A stretch of DNA of 64,000 nt from Caprella mutica (taxonomy: Eukaryota; Arthropoda; Malacostraca; Amphipoda; Caprellidae). The stretch lies in NCBI GenBank assembly GCA_947561585.1, contig CANNZV010002470.1:1-64000 (forward strand). Direction: 5' to 3'. This document shows, one piece after another, positions 34,981 through 47,852 of the stretch. A model generated the notes under the pieces. That model had not been told where the DNA came from. It saw nothing but the letters and a program-made list of their open reading frames with translations, and ran no database searches. The stretch's first letter is position 1, and every line of letters begins with the position of its first letter. Made by a program: the position numbers and the translations under genes.

Positions 34981-35530
34981 TTAGGGGGTTTAACGTCTGC
35001 TTCGGAACCAAAGGCCATATTGCTGACGTCAAAAGGAAATTAAATACAAGGGACTGGAAGAAGCAGGCAGAGAGGAAAGTGGTTCCATGAAAAAAGTCAC
35101 CTACCACCAGTCAGTGATAATACTCATGGTCCATGGATGCAAAAAAGCTACTCCGTGAATGCAGTTACTTACCAAGGAATGTGACACACAAGCACCTGTG
35201 CCTACACGGAAGGATAGAAGAGGAAAATGAAGAGGTGATAGTAAATGAAGCCTACGAGCCTACCTAATACAAAATCTAAGAGGAAAATGAAGAGGTGATA
35301 GTAAATGCAGTCTACGAGTCTACCTAACACAAAATCTAAGAGGAAAATGAAGAGGTGATAGTAAATGAAGTCTACGAGTCTACCTAACACAAAATCTAAG
35401 AGGAAAATGAAGAGGTGATAGTAAATGAAGTCTACGAGTCTACCTAACACAAAATCTAAGACCTCGTAGTTGGAGAGCATAACCCTAGCGCTATCCTCTA
35501 AAACTGCAAGTAGCGTTAAAAAAATGATAA
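34981..35530. mobile_element. Dispersed SINE-like repeat, longest copy, internally expanded
   Basis: Contains the family blocks AACGTCTGCTTCGGAACC, GCTGACGTCAAAAGG, AGTGGTTCCATGA and ends GCAAGTAGCGTTAAAAAAAT. Its 60-bp segment with AGAGGAAAATGAAGAGGTGA is repeated four times (35219-35461), whereas the copy at 54575-54950 has it once. Confidence 0.85.
35219..35461. repeat. 60-bp tandem unit, 4 copies, inside the dispersed repeat
   Basis: Each unit runs from AGAGGAAAATGA to ACACAAAATCTA. Near-identical copies. Confidence 0.96.
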
Positions 35531-35672
35531 ACATGGTAAAAATTGATAAACATGGTAAAAAAGATAAACATGGTAAAAAAGATAAACATGGTAAAAATTA
35601 TAAACAGGGTAAAAAAGATAAACATGGTAAAAAAGATAAACATGGTAAAAAAGGTAAACATGGTAAAAATGA
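35525..35672. repeat. Minisatellite, 17-bp unit, about 9 copies, at the tail of the dispersed repeat
   Basis: Unit GATAAACATGGTAAAAA. The homologous element at 54575-54965 has this sequence once, which identifies the founder. Confidence 0.96.
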
Positions 35673-36009
35673 ATTTAAAAGCTGCATATATATGCAATGC
35701 ATGTGTCTTTAAATTGGCCAGTAGATCACACTAATGCATGTTATTAAATTACATTGTAACTATGTACAAACATAGTAATGCTATGTCGCACTACATTAAC
35801 CTAAATGGGGATCTAACTCCTATGGCAGTGACGTCATACCTTATATATTTAAGACTAGCTATTGTGGAGAAATATTATTAATAGTGTATGTAACTATTTA
35901 CATTTTTTGCTTTATTACATATAATCACTTTTTGATTTTATGGCAGTAAATTATTTCTAAAATGAAAACAAAATAAATTGTATGTAAAAAATAATTGATG
36001 CAATGACTG

Positions 36010-36372
36010 TCCGTGTGATGGCGCTGTCTCTTTGCATTGGCTATCATTGTCCGAGTGATGGCGCTGTCTCTTTGCATTGGCTATCATTGTCCGTGAGATG
36101 GCGCTGTCTCTTTGCATTGGCTATCATTGTCCGTGAGATGGCGCTGTCTCTTTGCATTGGCTATCATTGTCCGTGTGATGGCGCTGTCTCTTTGCATTGG
36201 CTATCATTGTCCGTGAGATGGCGCTGTCTCTTTGCATTGGCTATCATTGTCCGTGAGATGGCGCTGTCTCTTTGCATTGGCTATCATTGTCCGTGAGATG
36301 GCGCTGTCTCTTTGCATTGGCTATCATTGTCGGTGTGATGGCGCTGTCTCTTTGCATTGGCTATCATTGTTA
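36010..36372. repeat. Minisatellite, 40-bp unit, 9 copies
   Basis: Core GATGGCGCTGTCTCTTTGCA then TTGGCTATCATTGTCCG. GC-richer and very homogeneous (GTGTGATGG versus GTGAGATGG). Confidence 0.97.
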
Positions 36373-36410
36373 ACTGCTATAAATGAAAAGGTTAAACTTA
36401 CTTCAACACC

Positions 36411-37931
36411 AAACATGTTATACCAAACATGTTATACCAAACATGTTATACCAAACATGTTATACCAAACAAGTTATACCAAACATGTTATACCAAACAT
36501 GTTATACCAAACATGTTAAACCAAACATGTTATACCAAACATGTTATACCAAACATGTTATACCAAACATGTTATACCAAACATGTTATACCAAACATGT
36601 TATACCAAACATGTTATACCAAACATGTTATACCAAACATGTTATACCAAACATGTTAAACCAAACATGTTATACCAAACATGTTAAACCAAACATGTTA
36701 AACCAAACATGTTATACCAAACATGTTAAACCAAACATGTTATACCAAACATGTTATACCAAACATGTTATACCAAACATGTTATACCAAACATGTTATA
36801 CCAAACATGTTATACCAAACATGTTATACCAAACATGTTATACCAAACATGTTATACCAAACATGTTATACCAAACATGTTATACCAAACATGTTATACC
36901 AAACATGTTATACCAAACATGTTATACCAAACATGTTATACCAAACATGTTATACCAAACATGTTATACCAAACATGTTATACCAAACATGTTATACCAA
37001 ACATGTTATACCAAACATGTTATACCAAACATGTTATACCAAACATGTTATACCAAACATGTTATACCAAACATGTTATACCAAACATGTTATACCAAAC
37101 ATGTTATACCAAACATGTTATACCAAACATGTTATACCAAACATGTTATACCAAACATGTTATACCAAACATGTTATACCAAACATGTTATACCAAACAT
37201 GTTATACCAAACATGTTATACCAAACATGTTATACCAAACATGTTATACCAAACATGTTATACCAAACATGTTATATCAAACATGTTATATCAAACATGT
37301 TATACCAAACATGTTATACCAAACATGTTATACCAAACATGTTATACCAAACATGTTATACCAAACATGTTATACCAAACATGTTATACCAAACATGTTA
37401 TACCAAACATGTTATATCAAACATGTTATACCAAACATGTTATACCAAACATGTTATACCAAACATGTTATACCAAACATGTTATACCAAACATGTTATA
37501 CCAAACATGTTATACCAAACATGTTATACCAAACATGTTATACCAAACATGTTATACCAAACATGTTATACCAAACATGTTATACCAAACATGTTATACC
37601 AAACATGTTATACCAAACATGTTATACCAAACATGTTATACCAAACATGTTATACCAAACATGTTATACCAAACATGTTATATCAAACATGTTATATCAA
37701 ACATGTTATACCAAACATGTTATACCAAACATGTTATACCAAACATGTTATACCAAACATGTTATACCAAACATGTTATATCAAACATGTTATATCAAAC
37801 ATGTTATACCAAACATGTTATACCAAACATGTTATACCAAACATGTTATATCAAACATGTTATACCAAACATGTTATACCAAACATGTTATACCAAACAT
37901 GTTATACCAAACATGTTATACCAAACATGTT
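36411..37931. repeat. Minisatellite, 14-bp unit, about 109 copies
   Basis: Unit ACCAAACATGTTAT, containing the palindrome AACATGTT in each copy. Nearly uniform, rare ATACC to ATATC or AAACC changes. Largest array in the window; its three open frames are artefacts. Confidence 0.99.
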
Positions 37932-38040
37932 TCTTCATTAGATGTGAATGTTAAGGGTACAACTGAAAAATATGAAACATGTTCTTAATGGTAAATAGGG
38001 AGAGTAGTATTATGGTAGAGAATGGTAGATATTGCCATAC

Positions 38041-38196
38041 ATAGTTACGAATTATCGGTCGGTTTCACATCTTCGGTCATATAAGAAAAAACAATATAAT
38101 AAAAATAATATAAATAAAATTATAATTATTATTATATAGTCTTTTCTTATATGACCGAAGATGTGACACCGACCGATAATTCGTAACTCACCCTAT
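38041..38196. mobile_element. MITE of the GGGTAAGTT family, copy 3
   Basis: GTTACGAATTATCGGTCGGT left end and complementary right end; left GGGTAA has been lost. Confidence 0.85.
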
Positions 38197-38199
38197 TAA

Positions 38200-38938
38200 A
38201 TGAATTACCAACTGTTATTGTCCATTACGGTAAATATTGATGGTATTTTATCGTAAAATATCTATTTCATACATTATCGTCGAATATGTCCGACAAAAGA
38301 CGAGAAATGTTCTGAAATTATGATAAAAAACTATTGTTTTTTCGTCAAATTATAATAGTCATTGTTATCATTTATTATAGCTAATTACGAATAGAAAACA
38401 GACGATCGGAATTTTAATAAATACGAATTAATAAATAATTTACTTGATTAATATCATTTAAATATGTAAAATTTTCATTAAATTTTATATTTTATACACA
38501 ACAGTAATTTATCATCATATTTAAAAAAATTAAAACAAACTTCAAGCTTAAAAATCGATTTAAATCAAAGACTCAATTTTGAAATTTGTATTTTTTCATT
38601 TTTTTTTTCTAAATAAATCCTTTTTTTTCAAATCCGCGTTGTTTGTGTTTAACACGTCGTTACCGCTATCAAAGGAATGCTAAAATGTTCCCGAGGCGAT
38701 ACCAGCGGAAAATCTAACGCAATGCGGCGTCGGAAACTCTGATGTCAAAGTTAGAAAAACTTTTAAAATAACTTCCTATGTTTTGAAGTGAGAAGAACAA
38801 CGATAATGACAAGAATACATAGTGTACGGGCCCTTAAGAATACATCATGGTGTACGGGCCCTCTGTATTTTCCGTGAAATAGGGTCCTCATTTAAAAAAA
38901 TACACACAGTCAAATCACTCATTAATTTCACTAACGCT
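38200..38938. other. Intron 1 DNA; dispersed repeat of the TATCGTAAAATATC family at 38235-38400
   Basis: Otherwise nothing recognised; GTGTACGGGCCCT appears twice at 38820-38865. Confidence 0.5.
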
Positions 38939-38939
38939 G

Positions 38940-39175
38940 TACAGTAGAACTCTCCTATAATGAAATCCTGTATAGTGAATGTAGTATCCTGAATAAGGAA
39001 GTAGCCTCTATAGTGAACACATTTTCCTTAGTCTACCATGAATGACCATCTTTTTTTTAACATAATGAAAAACTTTTGGCAGACTGAAGTAAATTTGTTC
39101 ACTGTAGAGGCTACTTCATTACTCAGGACACTACATTCACTATAGAGGATTTCATTACAGAGGAGTTCTACTGTA
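38940..39175. mobile_element. Pogo/Tigger-like MITE, second copy
   Basis: Ends TACAGTAGAACTCTCCTATA and the complement of TACAGTAGAACTCCTCTGTA; arms pair over most of the element. TA flanks. Confidence 0.85.
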
Positions 39176-39237
39176 AGTCAAAAATAGCCATTCTTGTGTT
39201 TTTTTAAAAATCTATACCGTTATGTTATTCTTTTGAT

Positions 39238-39332
39238 AATTATTTAGTTATAATTATTTACTTATAATTATTTAGTTATAATTATTTAGTTATAATTATT
39301 TAGTTATAATTATTTAGTTATAATTATTTAAG
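39238..39332. repeat. Short minisatellite, 14-bp unit, about 7 copies
   Basis: Unit TTAGTTATAATTAT. Simple and AT-only except one G. Confidence 0.93.
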
Positions 39333-40611
39333 ATTTACTAAATTTTTAAAGTGGAAAATTTAATACATTGACAATTTTTCATATTACAAAAAATTAATTA
39401 AATTATAGTATATATTACAATAGTAATAAATCTATGACAGAGTAATTTCTATAGCCTTTATTTACAGTAATGTTAGACAATTATCACGTCCTTGTCTACA
39501 TAAACAACATACTTTCACAAATGGAAAATTATATCAAAGTGTGTACTTATGTTTAGAAATAGACATATATATAAATGACAGTATATGAAGTAATAATGCA
39601 ATAATTGAAATAAATGTTAAATGAGACATTTAAACTAGAATTATATGACGGTGTACTATCGGGAAAAAGTTATACATGTGTCTACCTATGAATATAGTAT
39701 TTATTACACTGTGTAGTTAGTTTAAAGGTCCCCTCCACCCTAAACTAAAATTTCTCTAGAATTGTTTTAAATTTGTAGAGCTAAGGTTATACAACATATA
39801 ACAGTTAGCAGAAAAGAAATCGATTAAGTAATCGCTTCGTAATTAATTATGTAAGAAATAGTCACACTCAACCGTCACTGTCCGACTTTCTAATAGATTC
39901 AATAGAAGAACAAGGAAGACTTACTTACTATATTATAAGGTCGTATATTTAATGTTAATTAGGTAATTACTTTTAAAAGGAACTAATGTTGTTTAGGTGA
40001 CGGTATATAAGTAGCCATTTATAATATCTAAAAGCATTGTTATTGTTTCGAATGAGTCAGAAGTTAAACATTCTTTTTCTTTGCTTAGAAAGTAGGAGAA
40101 TAGTACAGAATCCAACATATCAACTTAAATTACATATAAAAATATAGAACCAAATTTGAAATGGTTTGCAGTTTTGTAACCAGTAACCTTAGTTCTAATG
40201 AATAGAGAAATAAATAAATAAATAAAATACATAATAATTATATCGTTTTTTCTTATATTCTTGTGGAAAAAGTAGGAGGATCTTAGCAAAAAGTCTGGTG
40301 GAAAAACTTAAAAACCCTACGTGTGTACGACCCTAAAGAGTGAAGGGGACCTATAACAAGAAACAGTTAGTTTCATTATTAATTAAAGAAACTATATTTA
40401 AAAGTTATAAAAAATGTTAAAAACTATGTTGAAAATTATTATTTGCTCATGAATGTGTATGTTCAATAAATTATTCATTTACTCTGAAAAATTCAATTTG
40501 CATATTAAAAAAATTAAATAATTAAATTGTCACCATTGAAATTATGTCATAAATATGCTATAATAAAACATAAGCATAAAATGCATTGTAGTTATAACAT
40601 TATTCAATTTA
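39333..40611. other. Intron 1 DNA; fragment of the GGGCCGTACACAC MITE at 40240-40335
   Basis: The fragment shares CTTGTGGAAAAAGTAGGAGG and ACGTGTGTACGACCCT with 44580-44666. Remaining sequence shows nothing recognised. Confidence 0.5.
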
Positions 40612-40800
40612 GTAGGGGTTTAACGTCTGCCTCGGAACCAAAGGCCATATCACTGACGTCAAAAAGAAATGAGTAAAAGGTACTGTAAGAAGCAGTCAGA
40701 TAGGAAAGTGGCTCCATAAACAAAGTCACCTACCACCGTCATTTACTACCAGTCTGTGACAATGCTCATGGATGCAGAAAAGCTACATCTGATCAGTATA
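40612..40800. mobile_element. Dispersed SINE-like repeat, partial copy
   Basis: AACGTCTGCCTCGGAACCAA and CACTGACGTCAAAAAG through GGATGCAGAAAAGCTAC; the downstream half is absent. Confidence 0.8.
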
Positions 40801-40924
40801 TTGATTGCAATGCATTATTACTCATATCTTTAGTACGTTTAATAATTACTTATGAGCATATCAGTCTGATATCACCATTAAGTGTTTTATCTTCAAGTAC
40901 CTTATTAGTACACAGTTTGAAAAA

Positions 40925-41357
40925 TGGGGCAGTATAAAAGGGGCAGTATAAATGGGGCAGTATAAAAGGGACAGTATAAAAGGGGCAGTATAAAAGGGAC
41001 AGTATAAAAGGGACAGTATAAAAGGGGCAGTATAAAAGGGGCAGTATAAAAGGGGCAGTATAAAAGGGGCAGTATAAAAGGGGCAGTATAAAAGGGGCAG
41101 TATAAAAGGGGCAGTATAAAAGGGGCAGTATAAAAGGGGCAGTATAAAAGGGGCAGTATAAAAGGGGCAGTATAAAAGGGGCAGTATAAAAGGGGCAGTA
41201 TAAAAGGGGCAGCATAAAAGGGGCAGCATAGAAGGGGCAGCATTAAAGGGGCAGCATTAAAGGGGCAGCATAAAAGGGGCAGCATTAAAGGGGCAGTATA
41301 AAAGAGGCAGCATAAAAGAGGCAGCATAAAAGAGGCAGTATAAAAGGGACAGTATAA
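40925..41357. repeat. Minisatellite, 14-bp unit, about 31 copies
   Basis: Unit GGGGCAGTATAAAA; right-hand copies read GGGGCAGCATAAAA/ATTAAA. Contains TATAAA in each unit, but no gene follows. Confidence 0.97.
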
Positions 41358-42171
41358 CTTGAATTAAAGCAGTAGCCTGTATGCTAAATATTGCAAAATA
41401 GTAAGAAATATATTTTTAAAGTCACTCTTTTCAATTTTTTTCTAATAATAAGCGTGTTAAAGTAGGTATAGAGAATTTAAAATATATTTTTTTCTACTTT
41501 TATATAAGGTTTCTTCAAACTATTATTTTTTTGCATTTTTAATACAAAGAATATATTATTGAACAGTATATCTATAATTATAAAGTGTATATAAACTGTT
41601 ATGTATCTATAATTATTATTATAAAATCTCTAATCCTGTAAAATCTCTATATTGCAATTTCTCATATAATATATCCCCTACAGATCAGATGTTTCTTTTC
41701 TAGAGGTTCAATGGAAAGCACTCATATCTTCAATAGATAACAAACGATGTAAAGATAACACCAACTGATAAGAAAACAACCTGCCTATCGTTAATCAACT
41801 AACCCCCTGTTGCCCAGTGTGACACAAACACTACACTGTAGTCAGGGGCAGAGAATCGTATAGGGAAATAAACGTAAACTTAATATATTTCACGTAAATA
41901 GAAGGATTTTATTAAAAACTGAATTTAACTAAGTATTTATATCTATATGAATTTAAAAAGTATATTATTTATTAGATAGCTAATAAAATACTTTTTATAA
42001 CGGATATTTAATTGATGAAATTTAAATTATTTATTTGATAAAATGTAAAAAAGTGTATTTAATAGAGATTAAAATTATATATATCAAAATAGATCAACAT
42101 TGAAGAATTTCCTAAAATTTAAATTGAAAGAAATACAACACTAATATTTGCTAAAAATATTCCCTTTATAT
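41358..42171. other. Very AT-rich intron 1 DNA, no gene
   Basis: No repeat, element or exon recognised. Confidence 0.5.
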
Positions 42172-42416
42172 TTTCAAAGTTTTCCCTATATCCTCCATTT
42201 ATATTCCCTATATCTTCCCTTTACATTCCCTATATATTCCCTTTATATTCCCTTTATATTCCCTATATCTTCCCTTTACATTCCCTATATCTTCCCTTTA
42301 TATTCCCTATATCTTCCCTTTATATTCCCTTTATATTCCCTATATCTTCCCTTTACATTCCCTATATCTTCCCTTTATATTCCCTATATCTTCCCTTTAC
42401 ATTCCCTTTATATTCC
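42172..42416. repeat. Minisatellite, about 12-bp unit, about 20 copies
   Basis: Units TTCCCTTTATAT, TTCCCTATATCT and TTCCCTTTACAT alternate, giving irregular 24-36 bp higher blocks. Confidence 0.93.
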
Positions 42417-42881
42417 CACGGTAATAGAAATATCATACGACTTTTTCTCACGTGTCTATAACTATCCTCAGAAAACAGGAAGATACTACACACATAATTA
42501 GTGATAGAAAGGGTTAAATATTATTACATCGTTAAAATAGTACTAAAGCCTACCAATTTGGTATTACCATTTACCTGATTAAACATCCCCTCTTTTTCCT
42601 TATTATTTAAAACACCCTATTTCCCCTCACTATTTCACGAAATATAAAAACTAACTCTAATAACGAAAGGTTCCCAATACGTTTGACAAACTCTCTCTTA
42701 TTTTATCTAACAGAAATAATTAAATTGACTGAATCTTTCTATTGATGAAATTAGCAAATATAAGACAAAAAATATTACTGAAATAATTCACTATTTGATA
42801 AAGTGATTCAATTAGAAACTATATCGGAAAATATATTGGATTAGATGAGGAAAAGAAGGTTATTGATACTAGTTTCATTAG

Positions 42882-43861
42882 AAAGAATACATCTAGGAGA
42901 ATAGTTCCTAGGTTTCAAAGAATACATCTAGGAGAATAGTTCCTAGGTTTCAAAGAATACATCTAGGAGAATAGTTCCTAGGTTTCAAAGAATACATCTA
43001 GGAGAATTGTTCCTAGGTTTCAAAGAATACATCTAGGAGAATAGTTCCTAGGTTTCAAAGAATACATCTAGGAGAATAGTTCCTAGGTTTCAAAGAATAC
43101 ATCTAGGAGAATAGTTCCTAGGTTTCAAAGAATACATCTAGGAGAATAGTTCCTAGGTTTCAAAGAATACATCTAGGAGAATAGTTCCTAGGTTTCAAAG
43201 AATACATCTAGGAGAATAGTTCCTAGGTTTCAAAGAATACATCTAGGAGAATAGTTCCTAGGTTTCAAAGAATACATCTAGGAGAATAGTTCCTAGGTTT
43301 CAAAGAATACATCTAGGAGAATAGTTCCTAGGTTTCAAAGAATACATCTAGGAGAATAGTTCCTAGGTTTCAAAGAATACATCTAGGAGAATAGTTCCTA
43401 GGTTTCAAAGAATACATCTAGGAGAATAGTTCCTAGGTTTCAAAGAATACATCTAGGAGAATAGTTCCTAGGTTTCAAAGAATACATCTAGGAGAATAGT
43501 TCCTAGGTTTCAAAGAATACATCTAGGAGAATAGTTCCTAGGTTTCAAAGAATACATCTAGGAGAATAGTTCCTAGGTTTCAAAGAATACATCTAGGAGA
43601 ATAGTTCCTAGGTTTCAAAGAATACATCTAGGAGAATAGTTCCTAGGTTTCAAAGAATACATCTAGGAGAATAGTTCCTAGGTTTCAAAGAATACATCTA
43701 GGAGAATAGTTCCTAGGTTTCAAAGAATACATCTAGGAGAATAGTTCCTAGGTTTCAAAGAATACATCTAGGAGAATAGTTCCTAGGTTTCAAAGAATAC
43801 ATCTAGGAGAATAGTTCCTAGGTTTCAAAGAATACATCTAGGAGAATAGTTCCTAGGTTTT
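42882..43861. repeat. Minisatellite, 35-bp palindromic unit, 28 almost identical copies
   Basis: CTAGGAGAATAGTTCCTAGG forms a 6-bp stem with 7-base loop in every unit; flanked by TTTCAAAGAATACAT. I see one interior substitution (AATTGTT near 43000) in about 980 bp, the most homogeneous array here. Confidence 0.99.
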
Positions 43862-44210
43862 AAAATTATAAGCCACACACTTTTCGACAAAGTTATGTTA
43901 TTTTCACAATATTATTTTAGAACTAATTCGAAAATAATAGTGAATGCAGGTTTTCCTTCGTGTTGTCAAAATATATCCCTTGGATATCAAGGGAATATCC
44001 AAGGGAAGAAGGATTTATTCCTGAGATAGTCCCTTAATATCCCAGGAATAAATCCTTCTTGCCAGGAAATTGTGCTTGGGGTTTCAATAATCCTGGGGTT
44101 TTCGGTACTCCAAATCCTAAAATTGTGTATGTTTTATTAACAGTCCCAGATAGATGAAAAGGTGCTTGTCTGAAACAATTACGCAATTGGATAAGCACCT
44201 CATTTTCACT
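43862..44210. other. Hairpin-rich spacer
   Basis: CCCTTGGATAT/ATATCCAAGGG and GAAGGATTTATTCCTG/CAGGAATAAATCCTTC pairs at 43978-44065 form two nested hairpins; probably a small inverted-repeat element. Confidence 0.6.
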
Positions 44211-44666
44211 AAAGGGCCGTACACACATAGAGTTATGATAAACTACTCTAGAGAGAGGAAGTGTTGCAGCGATTGCAGGACGCTAAGGAAGACGGTGTAA
44301 AACCTTATTTTGTTTCAGTTATACCATTTCTCCATTAAATTTTGTTTCAGTTATATCATTTCTCCATTAAACTGACGCTAGATTGCCAGTCACGTGACCC
44401 AAAAGTAAGGATTTTAGCGTCCCGCAAGACGCGATATTATTTTGGCCACTGACTCACCACTTGCGTACACACGAAGAGTTTTAAGTCTTTGTTTTTTAGT
44501 TGGTATCCATGATACCAACTTCATTTTCTGAAGGTATCATGGATACCAACTAAAATAAATAATAATTATATCGTTTTTTTTTTATATTCTCGTGGAAAAA
44601 GTAGGAGGAGCTTAGCAAAAAGTCTGGTGGAAAGACTGAAAAAACTCTTCGTGTGTACGGCCCTTT
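44211..44666. mobile_element. Complete MITE, ends AAAGGGCCGTACACAC
   Basis: AAAGGGCCGTACACACATAG and its complement AACTCTTCGTGTGTACGGCCCTTTA-type end define 456 bp. Right half shared with 14151-14265 and 40240-40335. GGTATCCATGATACC palindromes lie at 44502-44545. Confidence 0.82.
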
Positions 44667-45342
44667 AAAAATGACTCTGCGTAATACAAACCGTAAAATG
44701 AACATTTCTTTGTCGAAAAAAGTTTGGTTATTATTTAAAGGATTATAGATATTAAAACAAAAAATAAACAGTTCTCTAATATGTATTATTTTAAATAAAA
44801 CTTGTTTCAATAGTATAGGAATATTAGTTTTTGATTATCTTAAAGCTATTTCTAATAACAATATTTTGAAATAGACATTATGTAGTTGTTACTAACCTTA
44901 AGAAAATATATAAGATAATATATATATATATAAGTTAATACATTAGTTGTATTTTAAGAGACGTAACGTAACTACCTGTCACTTGAATAAATAAAAAAGC
45001 CATTACGTTTTCTCTCATGTTATGATCATTAGATGAATAAAGGCAATGTTATTCATAGTCTATTCATATGTTATTCATGATGTATTCATAGCTCTCAAAT
45101 GCCATGGTGTTACATGGGTGAAATATGAATCATCGTACAGATATGCTTACCGCGCACTGTATGTTTTATTAAACATATTATTTGTTAAAAAGTGGTTCAT
45201 TTTTAATCAGTCATATAAAACTATATATGAAATTTGAACACATATATTAAGTATATAAGGTTCGTTCCGAGTTACCGGACAGTTCCACCTTTTCGATCAT
45301 ATAAGTAGCTCTATAATTATTATAATTGATACAATGTTATCA
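44667..45342. other. Intron 1 DNA; half copy of the GGGTAAGTT family at 45260-45305
   Basis: GAGTTACCGGACAGTTCCAC resembles one end only. No genes. Confidence 0.45.
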
Positions 45343-45343
45343 A

Positions 45344-45522
45344 TAGGGTTGTGACAATATGTTCTTAAAATCATAAATCTGATGAATATCATAGACGAAA
45401 GTAAATGAAATGGTATCGAATACTATATACCGCTGGTGTAGAACCATTCGATACTCTTTAATTCTCTCCGTCTATAATATTTTCGGGATCTATGATTTTA
45501 AGAGCATATTGTCACAACCCTA
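45344..45522. mobile_element. MITE of the GGGTTGTGACA family, copy 3 (inverted)
   Basis: TAGGGTTGTGACAATATG and complementary end; internal block in opposite orientation to copies 1, 2 and 5. Confidence 0.88.
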
Positions 45523-45756
45523 GTTATCAATATATACTTCACAGTGAGTTTACTAATAATAACAGATGTCACACCAGGCAATAGCTGGTTAAATTCTCTA
45601 TAATAACTGTTTGTTGTTTTGTATGCAAAAGTGTTGCCATATATCTTAGGTTTCAGAGGTTTTATTTCAGAGGTTTTATTTTCAGAGGTTTTTTTTATTT
45701 TCTTGAGGTGATATCAACTTACCAATCACTGTACATCACAAGAAACGGGAATAAAT

Positions 45757-45857
45757 GTGACTAAAATGTGGGTAAAATGTGAGTAAAATGTGGGTAAAAT
45801 GTGAGTAAAATGTGGGTAAAATGTGATTAAAATGTGGGTAAAATGTGGGTAAAATTG
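45757..45857. repeat. Minisatellite, 11-bp unit, about 9 copies
   Basis: GTAAAATGTGG and GTAAAATGTGA alternate, so a 22-bp dimer is emerging. Confidence 0.94.
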
Positions 45858-45961
45858 TGGTTATTAAAGGTTAAATAATGTGTGGTTCTTTTGGAAACTC
45901 AGAAGATAAAATTAGTGTTTTTATTTTGGTAAAAATTTCCGGTTATAATGACCTGAATCTC

Positions 45962-46322
45962 ACTATTTAGTGGTCAAAATGACCTTGAATTGAGTATTAA
46001 GTGGTCAAAATGTCCTTGAATAGAGTATTTAGTGGTCAAAATGTCCTTGAATAGAGTATTTAGTGGTCAAGTGACCTCAAATTGAGTATTTAGTGGTCAA
46101 ATGACCTCAAATTAAGTATTTAGTGGTCAAATGACCTTGAATCTCACTATTTAGTGGTCAAAATGACCTTGAATTGAGTATTTAGTGGTCAAAATGTCCT
46201 TGAATAGAGTATTTAGTGGTCAAATGACCTCAAATTGAGTATTTAGTGGTCAAATGACCTCAAATTAAGTATTTAGTGGTCAAATGACCTCAAATTAAGT
46301 ATTTAGTGGTCAAATGACCTTT
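45962..46322. repeat. Minisatellite, 30-31-bp unit, about 12 copies
   Basis: Core GAGTATTTAGTGGTCAAATG; variants AAAATGTCCTTGAATA and AATGACCTCAAATTGA. A three-unit block is repeated, indicating block duplication. Confidence 0.96.
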
Positions 46323-46632
46323 AATTCATAACTTTCTACCAAACTAATTCTCTCCATCTCCTTAAACAGCATCCAAAGCATTCATTTTTGTTATTCTTTT
46401 CAAGGTTACACCCAAATATGATGTATTTTTTCGAATGCAAATATCACTGCAGTAAATTCCACCCACAAACACAACAAAAAAATGCGCTGGAAACCGACGG
46501 CGCGATTTGGACACGAATTAAAATTTTAGATGATAGAGACGGAGTATTTGAGTGCGCCAGCGATGCAAATTACAACAACGCTACTAGAGTGCATCCATGA
46601 ATAAATTGAATGCATTGGTTATATTGGAGAAA

Positions 46633-47527
46633 TGATAACCAAAATGATAACCATTGTAAAGACTGAGTAAAATGATAACCATTGTATAGAGTAGTTAAAA
46701 TGATAACCATTGTATAGAGTAGTTAAAATGATAACCATTGTGTAGGTAAAATGATAACCATTCTATGGGTAAAATGATAGCCATTGTAAAGGCTGGGTAA
46801 ACGATAACCAATGTGTGGGTAAAATGATAACCATTGTACAGTGTAGGTAAAATGATAACCATTGTGTGGGTAAAATGATAACCATTGTACAGTGTAGGTA
46901 AAATGATAACCATTGTGTGGGTAAAACGATAACCATTGTACAGTGTGGGTAAAATGATAACCATTGTGTGGGTAAAATGATAACCATTGTGTGGGTAAAA
47001 TGATAACCATTGTGTGGGTAAAATGATAACCATTGTGAAGGCTGGCTAAAATAATAACCATTGTGTGGGTAAAACGATAACCATTGTACAGTGTGGGTAA
47101 AATGATAACCATTGTTTGGGTAAAATGATAACCATTGTGTGGGTAAAATGATAACCATTGTGTGGGTAAAATGATAACCATTGTGTGGGTAAAATGATAA
47201 CCATTGTGTGGGTAAAATGATAACCATTGTGTGGGTAAAATGATAACCATTGTGTGGGTAAAATGATAACCATTGTGTGGGTAAAATGATAACCATTGTG
47301 TGGGTAAAATGATAACCATTGTGTGGGTAAAATGATAACCATTGTGTGGGTAAAATGATAACCATTGTGTGGGTAAAATGATAACCATTGTGAAGGCTGG
47401 CTAAAATGATAACCATTGTGTGGGTAAAACGATAACCATTGTGTGGGTAAAATGATAACCATTGTGTGGGTAAAATGATAACCATTGTGTGGGTAAAATG
47501 ATAACCATTGTGAAGGCTGGCTAAAAT
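46633..47527. repeat. Minisatellite, 23-bp unit with longer variants, about 38 copies
   Basis: Core GTAAAATGATAACCATTGTG. 28-bp variants with ACAGTGTGG and AAGGCTGGCT spacers interrupt it. Shares AAAATGATAACCATTG with the arrays at 48812-49062 (opposite strand, shorter match) and 52017-52178. Confidence 0.97.
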
Positions 47528-47778
47528 CATAACTAAATTTATTTACTCTAATATTTTTTATCCAATAATAAAAAACGTAGCTGCAGTAATGAATTAATTC
47601 AACGAGATGATGAATTATGCATAAAAATATAATTATATTAAAATAGAGCTGATTATTGCTTAAATTGAAGCTCTTTTTTATTAGCATGTAATTAGAGTTA
47701 CTAGTACAGTACCTTTTATTCATCCATAGGTAATTCAATTAATTTAATGGGTTTATATTTAAATAAGTATTACCAATA

Positions 47779-47852
47779 CATAGGGTAAGTTACGAATTAT
47801 CGGTCAGTTTCACGTATTCGGTCATATAAGAAAAAACGATACAATAAAAATA
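47779..47852. mobile_element. Half copy of the GGGTAAGTT MITE family
   Basis: GGGTAAGTTACGAATTATCG to AAGAAAAAACGATAC; right arm missing. Comparable half copies are at 58586-58650 and 59970-60040. Confidence 0.75.

Noticed and set aside
36383..37988. Open frames up to 523 codons in the 14-bp array
   Set aside because: All three frames stay open because the unit (and its triple) lacks stops; no start context, splice sites or protein resemblance. The same applies to long frames at 18869-19864, 20963-21608, 21985-23072, 23101-23910, 28461-28999, 29165-29716, 30404-31513, 40850-41327, 46695-47738 and 61814-62404.
40925..41357. Tandem TATA boxes
   Set aside because: TATAAA falls in each unit of the 14-bp array by composition, with no gene start nearby.
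46345..46600. Exon-like plus-strand frame after a good TCTCTCCATCTCCTTAAACAG acceptor, ending ATRVHP
   Set aside because: The acceptor-like string is strong, but there is no partner exon on the plus strand, no recognised family, and it lies between two arrays in an intron of the opposite strand.
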